Assembly (NCBI GenBank): GCA_017395635.1
Contig: JAFQOE010000004.1
Location: 21,609-85,608, forward strand
DNA length: 64,000 nt
From: Lachnospiraceae bacterium
GTDB taxonomy: Bacteria > Bacillota > Clostridia > Lachnospirales > Lachnospiraceae
Reading direction: 5' to 3'
In this document: one piece after another, positions 52,808 to 60,439 of the stretch
Position numbering within the stretch: position 1 is the first letter of the stretch
How the letters are laid out: each line of letters starts with the position of its first letter
The notes under the pieces: generated by a model
Databases searched by the model: none
Seen by the model: only the letters and a program-made list of their open reading frames with translations
Told to the model about the DNA's origin: nothing
Program-made: the position numbers and the translations under genes

Positions 52808-53503
52808 TTACACATGAAACCGTCGTTTCAACTCTCTTGTTAACTCTCTATCTCCAAATATAATCGTAGCTAAAAGATAAATTCCCGTCACACCTACACA
52901 GGTTACCGGCAAAACAATATTGGTAATATATCCAACAAAATACATGCTTATAATTCCAATACTGCAAATTGTAATCAACAACAGCAAAACCGTATAACTG
53001 TACCAATGCTGTCGATTAAGCATCATAAGTAAGAATACAATCGCATCACCGAATAATATCACACCCGGAATTGCCCACTTGAGAGACCATTTGCTCATAC
53101 CTGTAAAATAGTCAATTCCAAATAACAACACCATAGTGAGAATCAATTGTAATCCAATTTTAGCCGCATATCCTGCATCATGGTTAATCCAATACACCAT
53201 GGAAAGATATATGTATATCATGGCCACAATACAAATACCGGACCACCAAAAATGAGGCGTCGTTAAACGATTAATAACCACCAATCCAATTCCTGTTAAA
53301 ACAAACAAGAATAAAATCAAACGCATTGCGAAATGAAGTCTCTTGGTTCGTTTTCTCACATCCGGATAAGGAGACTCCAATGGCATGCGCGTATTCAGTT
53401 CCTGTTGTTCCTCCTGTGTCATTTCATCTAATACGCTGTGACACAGCGGACACACCTCTGTATTATCATATATAATTACGTTACAATGTCTGCATTTATT
53501 CAT
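52808..53503 (-). CDS. Zinc-ribbon membrane protein (DUF6320-like)
   Basis: 231 aa. The N-terminal zinc ribbon is CRHCNVIIYDNTEVCPLCHS (two CxxC pairs, residues 4-23). Five or six membrane helices follow (LILFLFVLTGIGLVVINRL, IVAMIYIYLSMVYWI, LQLILTMVLLFGIDYF, AIPGVILFGDAIVFLLMML, YTVLLLLITICSIGIISMYF). It resembles the DUF6320 group, found with acyltransferases in Lachnospiraceae. Its ATG overlaps the acyltransferase stop by 8 bases, so the two products probably act together at the membrane. Function unknown. Confidence 0.75.
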   Translation of the reverse strand: MNKCRHCNVIIYDNTEVCPLCHSVLDEMTQEEQQELNTRMPLESPYPDVRKRTKRLHFAMRLILFLFVLTGIGLVVINRLTTPHFWWSGICIVAMIYIYLSMVYWINHDAGYAAKIGLQLILTMVLLFGIDYFTGMSKWSLKWAIPGVILFGDAIVFLLMMLNRQHWYSYTVLLLLITICSIGIISMYFVGYITNIVLPVTCVGVTGIYLLATIIFGDRELTRELKRRFHV

Positions 53504-54845
53504 ACATTACCCCATTACTTTCTACGGAAACCGTTACGCCATCCTCAGAAAGCCTCTGAAAAAAGCCTCTTTGAATTGCGGTATCCATCAATATCGAACT
53601 AAATGTAAAGGTAAGCACTCCATTATAAGAACAAATGGTGCCTTTCATATTCTGTCCTTTCGACATGGATAGTATTGCAGTGAAATTATCCACGTACTTT
53701 TGATATGGCTCTTTTAATTCTATATTACCAATATTGGTCACGGTGGAAGTGGTTGCCTTGGTAGACATACCATACACATGTTTCAAAACAATATTCTTGA
53801 TTACCAACGGAACTGCCCGCAGAATCCACTTCTTCTCATTGGATACGTTGTAGGACATAATATTGTCCAGATTCTCTGGTGTAACCTGCGATTTCAAATC
53901 CTTCGCCACAATCTCTAACACTTCTTCAAAACTATAGTCATCCCGCTCCGGTTCAAATGTAGCGAATACCATAGCAAAGAAATTCTTCATGGTATGAGAA
54001 TTGTAATACGGGCGCAAATTCACCGGCACACAACATCGAATCGGATATTTGGAGGGCTGCCTTTTTAGATAATTCTTATATATGGCATATACAAATGTTC
54101 CCACCAAATATTGATTAATGGTAACTCCGTAAGATTTGCTGATATTTTTCAACTGTTCCACCGGCAGATAACCGTGCATTACACCCATTTCGCCCTTTGT
54201 CACACGCTCTCCATTTAATGTCAATGCTCTTTCTGACTTATATACCTTAGAATGACCTTTCTTAAAATTCTCTACATAACTATCTTCCTTATCCAAGAAA
54301 ATACCTGCCGAAATCTTATCCTTATCATGCTCCAAAATCTCCGGATATCGCAAACGCAAATACTGGTATACCAGCTCTTTCAAGAAGATGAGTCCCCCGG
54401 CACCATCGGTCAGTACATGAAATACCTCTAAGTTAATTCTACATTTGTGATAGGTTACACGGAACATATAATGATGATTCCTACTCTTATCAATATAAGC
54501 ACCCGGATGGGAATATTCCTCTCTTACAATCGGGGCTGCATTCGTATTCTCTTCAAAATAATACCAGAAAAATCCCATACGCAGGCGCATACGAAACACA
54601 GAAAATTGTGGCAGAATCCGATTCAACGCTTCCTGCAATAACACACGATCGATTTCCTCTGTGAGATTCACCGAAATTCGATACACATTGGTCATATCTT
54701 CATTGGCAATCACTGGAAAGAGATTGGCTGTGTTATCAAGCTTATCCCAGGCAAGCTGTTCCTTTCGTAGTGTCTTCTTGTTCGCTTTCATTTTCTCCTG
54801 TTCTGTATTCTGTTTTGATGTTACATTTTTCTTTTCTTTTTTCAT
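53496..54845 (-). CDS. Condensation-fold acyltransferase (alcohol acetyltransferase-like)
   Basis: 449 aa. The active-site HxxxDG motif is in EVFHVLTDGAGGLIFLKEL near residue 141. Two-lobed CoA-dependent acyltransferase features include DRVLLQEALNRILPQFSVF near the start, RCCVPVNLRPYYNSHTMKNF and TSTVTNIGNIELKEPYQKYV. This is the chloramphenicol-acetyltransferase/condensation superfamily, as in alcohol acetyltransferases and PapA-like enzymes. The first 30 residues are very basic. AAGGACA precedes the ATG. It is translationally coupled to the zinc-ribbon membrane protein. Acyl donor and acceptor are unknown. Confidence 0.78.
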   Translation of the reverse strand: MKKEKKNVTSKQNTEQEKMKANKKTLRKEQLAWDKLDNTANLFPVIANEDMTNVYRISVNLTEEIDRVLLQEALNRILPQFSVFRMRLRMGFFWYYFEENTNAAPIVREEYSHPGAYIDKSRNHHYMFRVTYHKCRINLEVFHVLTDGAGGLIFLKELVYQYLRLRYPEILEHDKDKISAGIFLDKEDSYVENFKKGHSKVYKSERALTLNGERVTKGEMGVMHGYLPVEQLKNISKSYGVTINQYLVGTFVYAIYKNYLKRQPSKYPIRCCVPVNLRPYYNSHTMKNFFAMVFATFEPERDDYSFEEVLEIVAKDLKSQVTPENLDNIMSYNVSNEKKWILRAVPLVIKNIVLKHVYGMSTKATTSTVTNIGNIELKEPYQKYVDNFTAILSMSKGQNMKGTICSYNGVLTFTFSSILMDTAIQRGFFQRLSEDGVTVSVESNGVMYE

Positions 54846-54872
54846 GTTATTGTCCTTATATATCTATTCAAA

Positions 54873-55262
54873 TTAACGACTTTCTAATGAAACCAAACTT
54901 CCATCGGTTTCCTCAGCAACTCTATCACCCACAGAAAATTTTTCATTCTTCATTTGACTTTCTGTCACTTTGTACTCTTTTTCTACTCCTTTTTTATCAA
55001 TGGCATAAAGAAGCTTATCCTTTGAATCTTGCACATCCTCAATTCTACTCACTTCCATCATATTCTCAGAAAGACTTTTATCTTTCGCAGAACCAATTAC
55101 CATACCTATACTCATTCCAATAGGCATTCCCAAACACATTCCTAATGCTATGTTGTCCGGAAATAGAATCAGCCCAAATAGCAGTCCACCAGATACACCA
55201 AAACACATCCCAAGACTCATATATATTGACATATACTTTTGTACTTTTTCTTTATTATCCAT
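54873..55262 (-). CDS. Small membrane protein with Gly/Met-rich helices
   Basis: 129 aa. Two membrane helices rich in Gly and Met (YMSLGMCFGVSGGLLFGLIL, ALGMCLGMPIGMSIGMVIGS, residues about 14-57). A charged soluble tail of about 70 residues follows (DKLLYAIDKKGVEKEYKVTE). GGAGGAT precedes the ATG. I do not recognise a named family. It is 27 bases upstream of the acyltransferase start on the same strand and could belong to that operon. Confidence 0.6.
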   Translation of the reverse strand: MDNKEKVQKYMSIYMSLGMCFGVSGGLLFGLILFPDNIALGMCLGMPIGMSIGMVIGSAKDKSLSENMMEVSRIEDVQDSKDKLLYAIDKKGVEKEYKVTESQMKNEKFSVGDRVAEETDGSLVSLESR

Positions 55263-55291
55263 TAGGAATATCCTCCGTTTTCTTCAATAAA

Positions 55292-55381
55292 CTAAACTTC
55301 ATTTGTTTCTATTTCTTCATAAGATGTGTTGCCTTTCTTGAATTCTAAAATCTTAAACTCTTTTATAATTAAGCCCTCCAT
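55292..55381 (-). CDS. Possible 29-residue peptide gene
   Basis: An ATG at 55381 opens a 30-codon frame to TAG at 55292, giving MEGLIIKEFKILEFKKG with a Glu-rich end. AGGAGG occurs upstream but about 17 bases away, too far for a normal site. It may be noncoding or the relic of a gene end. It is the only candidate in the 160-base gap. Confidence 0.2.
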   Translation of the reverse strand: MEGLIIKEFKILEFKKGNTSYEEIETNEV

Positions 55382-55424
55382 CTACTTAACAAAGTAAACC
55401 TCCTATAAATTACATTTCTCAATA

Positions 55425-55979
55425 TTATAGCATCTCTTCATTCCCTAAATATTCATTTATTATATCATCACTCCAAATATGTGCTTCAATATATCTTTCC
55501 GGACCATGTCTTCCGTCATCGTTCCAATCTTGTGGCAATCCATACTTTTCAATCAATTCTAGTATTTCATCATACAAATATAGTTTCTTACGATATTCTT
55601 TTCCATCATTCACTCTATCACTAAACGTTGGATGAGAATCTCCGTATGTAAATGATATTGTATTCAAGTCAAACTTTTCAATCGGTATTTTTATATAAGC
55701 ACTATTCTCATACCAAGTGCTTAACCAAGGGCTAGGTTCCACCACCATGTAGTGCGGAACTTGTCTACAAATCACCCCACCTTTTCTTTGAAACTCATTT
55801 CTTAATATGTTTTCATAATAAAGTCTTGCTTGCATATAATCAACATTTCTTTTCGCACATTGTACATTCGGCTTATTAATTGCTATTTCCTTAAGTACTT
55901 TATTAGCTTCTTCTATAGGAAGATCTGATAAATTTTTAAATGGTCCTATATTTTTATCATAATAATGATAAAGAAACAT
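55425..55979 (-). CDS. Conserved-looking hypothetical protein
   Basis: 184 aa, soluble, no signal or membrane segment. Readable segments include FLYHYYDKNIGPFKNLSDLP, MVVEPSPWLSTWYENSAYI, FTYGDSHPTFSDRVNDGKEY and WNDDGRHGPERYIEAHIW. The density of Trp, Tyr and His and the ordered composition suggest a folded domain, but I do not recognise it. GAGGTG precedes the ATG. It lies between an alpha/beta hydrolase and the small membrane gene, all on the minus strand. Confidence 0.6.
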   Translation of the reverse strand: MFLYHYYDKNIGPFKNLSDLPIEEANKVLKEIAINKPNVQCAKRNVDYMQARLYYENILRNEFQRKGGVICRQVPHYMVVEPSPWLSTWYENSAYIKIPIEKFDLNTISFTYGDSHPTFSDRVNDGKEYRKKLYLYDEILELIEKYGLPQDWNDDGRHGPERYIEAHIWSDDIINEYLGNEEML

Positions 55980-56032
55980 TTCAATTCACCTCTGTGTATA
56001 TGTTTATTTTTCTATCAATATTACGGAATTTA

Positions 56033-56860
56033 TTACTCTAACGAATTTACAAATTTGATTATTTCTTCACACATCTCATGACTTTTATAGTGATGAATAT
56101 AATGACCACAATCATAACTAATTAACTTGGCATTTAATATTGCAGCAAATTCTTTCTGACATTCACTCCATAGTCCAGCCGTTTGCTTACCATTTGATTT
56201 AATTATTAACGCAGGACATTCCTTGTATCCTATGTTTTCCACAATCGCTACACTATCCAATATCTCTTTCGATTCATTGATGTGACAAATATTAAATGCA
56301 TTTCTTTTTCTCAACATTTTGTGTTGCTTTATTTCATCTTTTGTTAAACATCTATTATTTATGGGGCATAACAGCCAATACAGCTTATACTTAGTTGCAA
56401 ATTTCATCAACTTAATTTTCTTTTCTACCTTTTCTCCCGTCCACATGCTGTATGTCAAAGGGGTTGTCATATCGTTTCCAATAAGCGCTCTTACATTATC
56501 CGGATAGAGTTGTATCCATCTTAACGCCTCTATTCCCGACATGGAATGGGGCATTAAAATATATGGACCATCTTCCCCAATCGCTTCCAATGCTTGTTTT
56601 TGTAGGTTAACAAGTGTATCTACATCGCTTGGAAAATCACAAATATCTGAGTATCCATAGCCGTACTTTTCGATTACAATAACTCTAAAGTCTTTTGCCA
56701 ATTTATCATAAAGAACCTTAAAATCGTACACTGGTGCAACTGTCCCCGAACCTGACATTAATACAATTCGGGGTTTATCTTTATCCCCTTGACTATAAAT
56801 ATGTATGTTATGACCCTGAATATTTACAAGTGTTCCCTTGCATACCAAACTGCTCTTCAT
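56033..56860 (-). CDS. Alpha/beta hydrolase
   Basis: 275 aa of the alpha/beta-hydrolase fold. The strand IVLMSGSGTVAPVYDF carries the oxyanion-hole region and VIVIEKYGYGYSDI follows. The nucleophile elbow is ILMPHSMSGIEALRWI (GxSxG-like HSMSG) near residue 105. The final His lies in SYDCGHYIHHYKSHEM, and the acid is probably in ALIIKSNGKQ or nearby. This resembles small esterase or aminopeptidase-like hydrolases. An AAGCGAG site precedes the ATG. Low-GC codon use matches its neighbours. Substrate unknown. Confidence 0.78.
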   Translation of the reverse strand: MKSSLVCKGTLVNIQGHNIHIYSQGDKDKPRIVLMSGSGTVAPVYDFKVLYDKLAKDFRVIVIEKYGYGYSDICDFPSDVDTLVNLQKQALEAIGEDGPYILMPHSMSGIEALRWIQLYPDNVRALIGNDMTTPLTYSMWTGEKVEKKIKLMKFATKYKLYWLLCPINNRCLTKDEIKQHKMLRKRNAFNICHINESKEILDSVAIVENIGYKECPALIIKSNGKQTAGLWSECQKEFAAILNAKLISYDCGHYIHHYKSHEMCEEIIKFVNSLE

Positions 56861-57232
56861 ATAATCTCGCTTTCTTCATTACATCTTAAACAATCCATTT
56901 TTGTTACCTACACAAATCAACTTTATTTTCTTTATTCAAAGATATATAAGCTTCCTATAATACAAAACAAATCTCTAACAACCAAGAAAATCCAAAGTTT
57001 CTATTTTTTCAATCGATCTACAAAACTGAAATTGAACAAAATCGCTGCGCGATGGCCTGCCAAGGCTGTGGCACAGTTTTCTACTTTCTTGAAAAACAGT
57101 AGACATTTGCCTACATAAGAAGTATTGTTAAATCACCACAAAATAACAATCAACAAAGGTCAAATATCTACTGCCTATGAAAAGAATACCATTTTCAGGC
57201 TGCTTTCACAAGCAGTTTTATTTTGCGAATGC

Positions 57233-57280
57233 ACCTCCATGATAGGTAGTTACTTTTTTTACTATTTTTATCATGGAGGT
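57233..57280 (+). promoter_or_regulatory. RBS-sequestering hairpin before the recombinase
   Basis: ACCTCCATGATA (57233-57244) and TATCATGGAGGT (57269-57280) form a perfect 12-bp stem. The second arm contains the GGAGG that would serve the ATG at 57286. A transcript reading in from outside would have this site paired, which would limit translation. Confidence 0.75.
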
Positions 57281-57285
57281 TTATT

Positions 57286-58138
57286 ATGTACGAATCATAT
57301 ATTAACAAAATCGAAGATGTTGGCAAGTTAAGAAATCTTAAGCCCGGCACCATTCGAACCTATAAAAACAATGTTGTTCAATTTTTGGAATTTATACAAA
57401 AAAAATCCAGAAGAACTCACTTGCGAAGATGCTCGTGATTATCTTTTATACCTTAAAAACAAAGGCGATAAATCATCCACACTTAATAACAAAAATGGTT
57501 CCCTTGTATTTTTCTACAAACGTGTTTTAGGAAAGCTTTGGGATGATAACTTAGTTCCGAGGGCCATTAACGATTACTCTATTCCAAGAGTACTCACACG
57601 CTCTGAAGTAGAAAGACTACTGGATGCCACGTCTAACCTAAAATATAAAGCTATGTTTGCAATTATGTATTCATCTGGATTACGTGTATCTGAGGTAATT
57701 CATCTCAATTACAATGATATTTCCCGTACAAATATGCAAATATATATTCACAACTCTAAAACACACACTTCACGTTATGCCCTTTTATCCAAAAGAGCTC
57801 TCGACATTCTTACAGAGTATTGGTTTAAATGCGGCAAACCGAAAGGCATTCTTTTTCCCAATCAATGGACTGGCGAATATCTTACCCCGTCTGCCACAGG
57901 TTTAGAAATGCGAAAAGCTGTAAAAAAAGCAGGTTTACCAAAAGACGTTCACTCTCATTGTCTTAGACACAGTTTTGCTACACATCTCTTGGAAGATGGA
58001 GTTGATATAAGATATATTCAAACCTTATTAGGCCATCGTTCTCCAAAATCAACCGAGATATATCTTCATATAAGCAACAAAGCTTTGTTGGGCGTACAGA
58101 GTCCTTTTGACCGCGAGGTAGGTGAGCCACGTGACTAA
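57286..58138 (+). pseudogene. Tyrosine recombinase of the IS91-like element, frameshifted at an A8 run
   Basis: Site-specific recombinase of about 283 aa if joined. The first frame starts at ATG 57286 (MYESYINKIEDVGKLRNLKP) and gives an N-terminal SAM-like core-binding part. At the A8 run 57398-57405 the frame must change by one base to enter the second frame (NPEELTCEDARDYLLYLKNK), which is open to 58138. With A7 the reading would be continuous. The catalytic residues are all present in the second part: Arg in SGLRVSEVI, HCLRHSFATHLL, LLGHRS and Tyr in STEIYLHIS. Either a simple disabling mutation or a frame restored by slippage at the A run. A shorter frame from ATG 57371 is also open. It overlaps the transposase start. 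Confidence 0.75.
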
Positions 58139-59282
58139 ACCAACCGTACAGGATATATTTCATCGATTTTATCCTCGATACCTTGAACACTACTCACCAT
58201 CTTCACAACAAGCAAAAGTCGCACATTGTATCATCAACTGCAAGACCGGTGCTTATGGTACTAATGTCAGCATATGCGAGGATTGTGGACAGTTCGAGGT
58301 TCATTATAATTCTTGTCGTAACAGATGCTGTCCTATGTGTCAGGCACTACCTAAGGAAAAGTGGATTAACAAGCGTCGTGAGGATGTATTGGATGCTCCA
58401 TATTTTCATGTAGTATTTACTATTCCTCAGGAATTAAATCCACTCATTTATAGCGACCAACAGTTATTGTATGATGCACTGTACCACTCTGTATCAGCTA
58501 CCATAAATGAACTCACAGCAGATAGCAAACATCTAGGTGCCAGAGTTGGATATATTTGCGTCCTGCACACCTGGGGTTCTGAAATGAACTATCACCCTCA
58601 CATCCATGTCATACTTCTTGGTGGCGGTCTTTCAGTAAAGAACGAATGGCGTGATAAAGGTGAAGAATTCTTCCTGCCTGTAAAAGTCTTATCTAAAGTA
58701 TTTCGTGGTAAATATATGAACGAGCTTAAATCTCTATATACGGATAATAAGCTTGAATTTTATGGCACTAGTGAAAAATATCGCAACAGTTACACCTTCA
58801 AAGAGCTTCTTAACGCCTGCTACGAAAAAGACTGGATTCCTCATTGCAAAAAGACCTTCAATGGTGCACAATCTGTAATTAATTATCTTGGCAAATATAC
58901 GCACCGTATCGCTATAAGTAACCACCGTATCATTGATATGGATGAAGATACCGTTACTTACTATGTCAAAGATTACCACGAGCAAGGTAAATGGAAAGAG
59001 ATTACTATCTCTGGTGTAGAGTTTGTAAGAAGATTTCTTATGCACATTCCACCAAAACGCTTTGTAAGAATCAGACACTACGGTTTACTATGCACACGCA
59101 GTAAGAGCAAGCACTTAACCCTGTGTCGCAATCTTCTGGGTTGTAAAAAATATATATCTATACTAAAGGATATGGAAACTCCACAAATCATAGAAACCCT
59201 GTATGGCACAAAAATATCCGTATGTAAATGCTGCGGTGGTCATCTCGGAAAACCACATCTACATATGCCACTACGGATTTAA
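58131..59282 (+). CDS. tnpA: IS91-family Y2 HUH transposase
   Basis: Rolling-circle transposase of about 383-386 aa. The N-terminal zinc-binding part has CEDCGQFEVHYNSCRNRCCP and MCQ. The HUH metal motif is NYHPHIHVILLGGG near residue 160. The two catalytic tyrosines are in INYLGKYTHRIAISNHRI (Y-LGK-Y spacing, typical of IS91). The C-terminal part ends with a second Cys pair (CKCCGG). Translation starts at GTG, at 58131 or in frame at 58122. The later one overlaps the recombinase stop by 8 bases, suggesting coupled translation. The gene appears intact. Confidence 0.88.
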   Translation: MTKPTVQDIFHRFYPRYLEHYSPSSQQAKVAHCIINCKTGAYGTNVSICEDCGQFEVHYNSCRNRCCPMCQALPKEKWINKRREDVLDAPYFHVVFTIPQELNPLIYSDQQLLYDALYHSVSATINELTADSKHLGARVGYICVLHTWGSEMNYHPHIHVILLGGGLSVKNEWRDKGEEFFLPVKVLSKVFRGKYMNELKSLYTDNKLEFYGTSEKYRNSYTFKELLNACYEKDWIPHCKKTFNGAQSVINYLGKYTHRIAISNHRIIDMDEDTVTYYVKDYHEQGKWKEITISGVEFVRRFLMHIPPKRFVRIRHYGLLCTRSKSKHLTLCRNLLGCKKYISILKDMETPQIIETLYGTKISVCKCCGGHLGKPHLHMPLRI

Positions 59283-59473
59283 AATATGTGCTTTGATATC
59301 TTAAAAATCAGTCTCAGCGATGAGGCTTGTTTGCTATGCAATAAATTGAAAAGTCGTTATACTATGGGGCATCACATGATTAAATTTAAGGAAAGTTAGC
59401 TGGTATTGAAAACCCATATATATCGGTTCCCCGAACGCGACTTTGTTCACTTTGGCAAAATCAAACGCAGTGC

Positions 59474-59519
59474 AAACGAAAGGGCAGTTTATAATTAACT
59501 CTAGACTGCTTTTTCGTTT
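59474..59519. terminator. Hairpin terminator between the IS and the ABC module
   Basis: AAACGAAAGGGCAGT pairs with ACTGCTTTTTCGTTT (two G-U pairs). It is T-rich on both strands and ends the converging minus-strand operon. The 59283-59473 stretch holds no gene. Confidence 0.7.
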
Positions 59520-59548
59520 ACACCGCTATTGATTGTAGCCTAAAGAAT

Positions 59549-60427
59549 TTATCTCTCAGCCTCAACAATCAGTTCGGAGAATACGCCTGATACGTTGATT
59601 ATGTTTTTGGCATTCTCATTTTCTTCCAGTTCAACTGTTTCACCGCTTTTTCGGGTGATAAGCTTGCATTTTCTGCCGTTATTTGAGAATTTGTAGTTAT
59701 CTGCATTTTCAAGATGAACAACAGCTTTCGCTTTGAACTGATTTACATCAAGCTTTGTGCAGTTACCTGAAATGAAAATTTCATAGTCCGTCTTTGCGGT
59801 AAACTCCAGACTTCCCTCTGTGTCACGGATAAAAACCTTTTCTGCGTCACCGTCGTACTCAAGTCGGCTGAGGCGTAAATCCTCAATAAAAAGTTCCTTA
59901 ACGCTTGCTGAAACCTCTGTACACTCGGTAAACTTTTCAGGGAGTAAAAGAGTAATATCCACGCTTTCCTGTGCTTCAAAACGGCTGACGTCTTTTTTGT
60001 TTACAAGTCCAACATCCAACTTATTACGCTTTTCGTCAAGTTTCACCTTGAAAAGAGATCCAATTTGCGCAAGGCTTTCGGAAGAAAGCACAATGTGGAT
60101 TTTTTCATCCACGCCTGTTTTGATAGTGATTTTCCTTGCACCACCCAAGTTTATATCAAAATACTTTCCGGTGTCGATGTCATAAACTGTTTCGCTTTCG
60201 AAAACCACCGGCTTTTCTTCCTGCTTTTTGACCTCTTCAAGCACAAGCTCATCGAGAGTGAGCTTGAAAAGCTCTGCGAGGATAATCATATTTTCAACAT
60301 CAGGGAGACCACGCTTGGTCTCCCATTTTGTTATCGCCTGACGGCTTACTCCGATTTTCTCAGCAAGCTGTTCCTGAGAAAGTCCCTCTTTTAATCTGTA
60401 CTGCTTTAATTTATCACCAAAATCCAT
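59549..60427 (-). CDS. XRE regulator with DUF4097-like beta-helix domain
   Basis: 292 aa. The N-terminal HTH is LKQYRLKEGLSQEQLAEKIGVSRQAITKWETKRG (residues about 7-40, given as positions only for the long motif: 60305-60410). From residue about 85 the protein is a run of short beta strands resembling the DUF4097 repetitive fold (VYDIDTGKYFDINLGGARKI, VDITLLLPEKFTECTEVSAS, IFISGNCTKLDVNQFKAKAV). GGAGAGAC precedes the ATG. It is the last gene of the ABC operon and probably regulates it, possibly by sensing a peptide. This is inferred from position. Confidence 0.78.
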   Translation of the reverse strand: MDFGDKLKQYRLKEGLSQEQLAEKIGVSRQAITKWETKRGLPDVENMIILAELFKLTLDELVLEEVKKQEEKPVVFESETVYDIDTGKYFDINLGGARKITIKTGVDEKIHIVLSSESLAQIGSLFKVKLDEKRNKLDVGLVNKKDVSRFEAQESVDITLLLPEKFTECTEVSASVKELFIEDLRLSRLEYDGDAEKVFIRDTEGSLEFTAKTDYEIFISGNCTKLDVNQFKAKAVVHLENADNYKFSNNGRKCKLITRKSGETVELEENENAKNIINVSGVFSELIVEAER

Positions 60428-60439
60428 TTTTGTCTCTCC

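Larger units (their letters stand above)
57038..59425 (+). mobile_element. IS91-like element (boundaries tentative)
   Basis: Carries a tyrosine recombinase frame followed by an overlapping HUH/Y2 transposase, an arrangement seen in some IS91-type elements that move by rolling circle. Such elements lack ordinary terminal inverted repeats and leave no target duplication, so ends cannot be set firmly. A GTTC just after 59425 fits the tetranucleotide that flanks the ori end of IS91, and GAAC occurs at 57034-57037. The left part (57038-57232) is noncoding with GC-rich short inverted repeats and an ACAAAACTG/CACAGTTTT pair. The DNA at 56861-57037 shows no gene. Confidence 0.55.

Noticed and set aside
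57371..58138. Recombinase as an intact XerC/D chromosome-dimer resolvase
   Set aside because: It overlaps an IS91 transposase, lacks its N-terminal part in this frame and sits in a mobile context.
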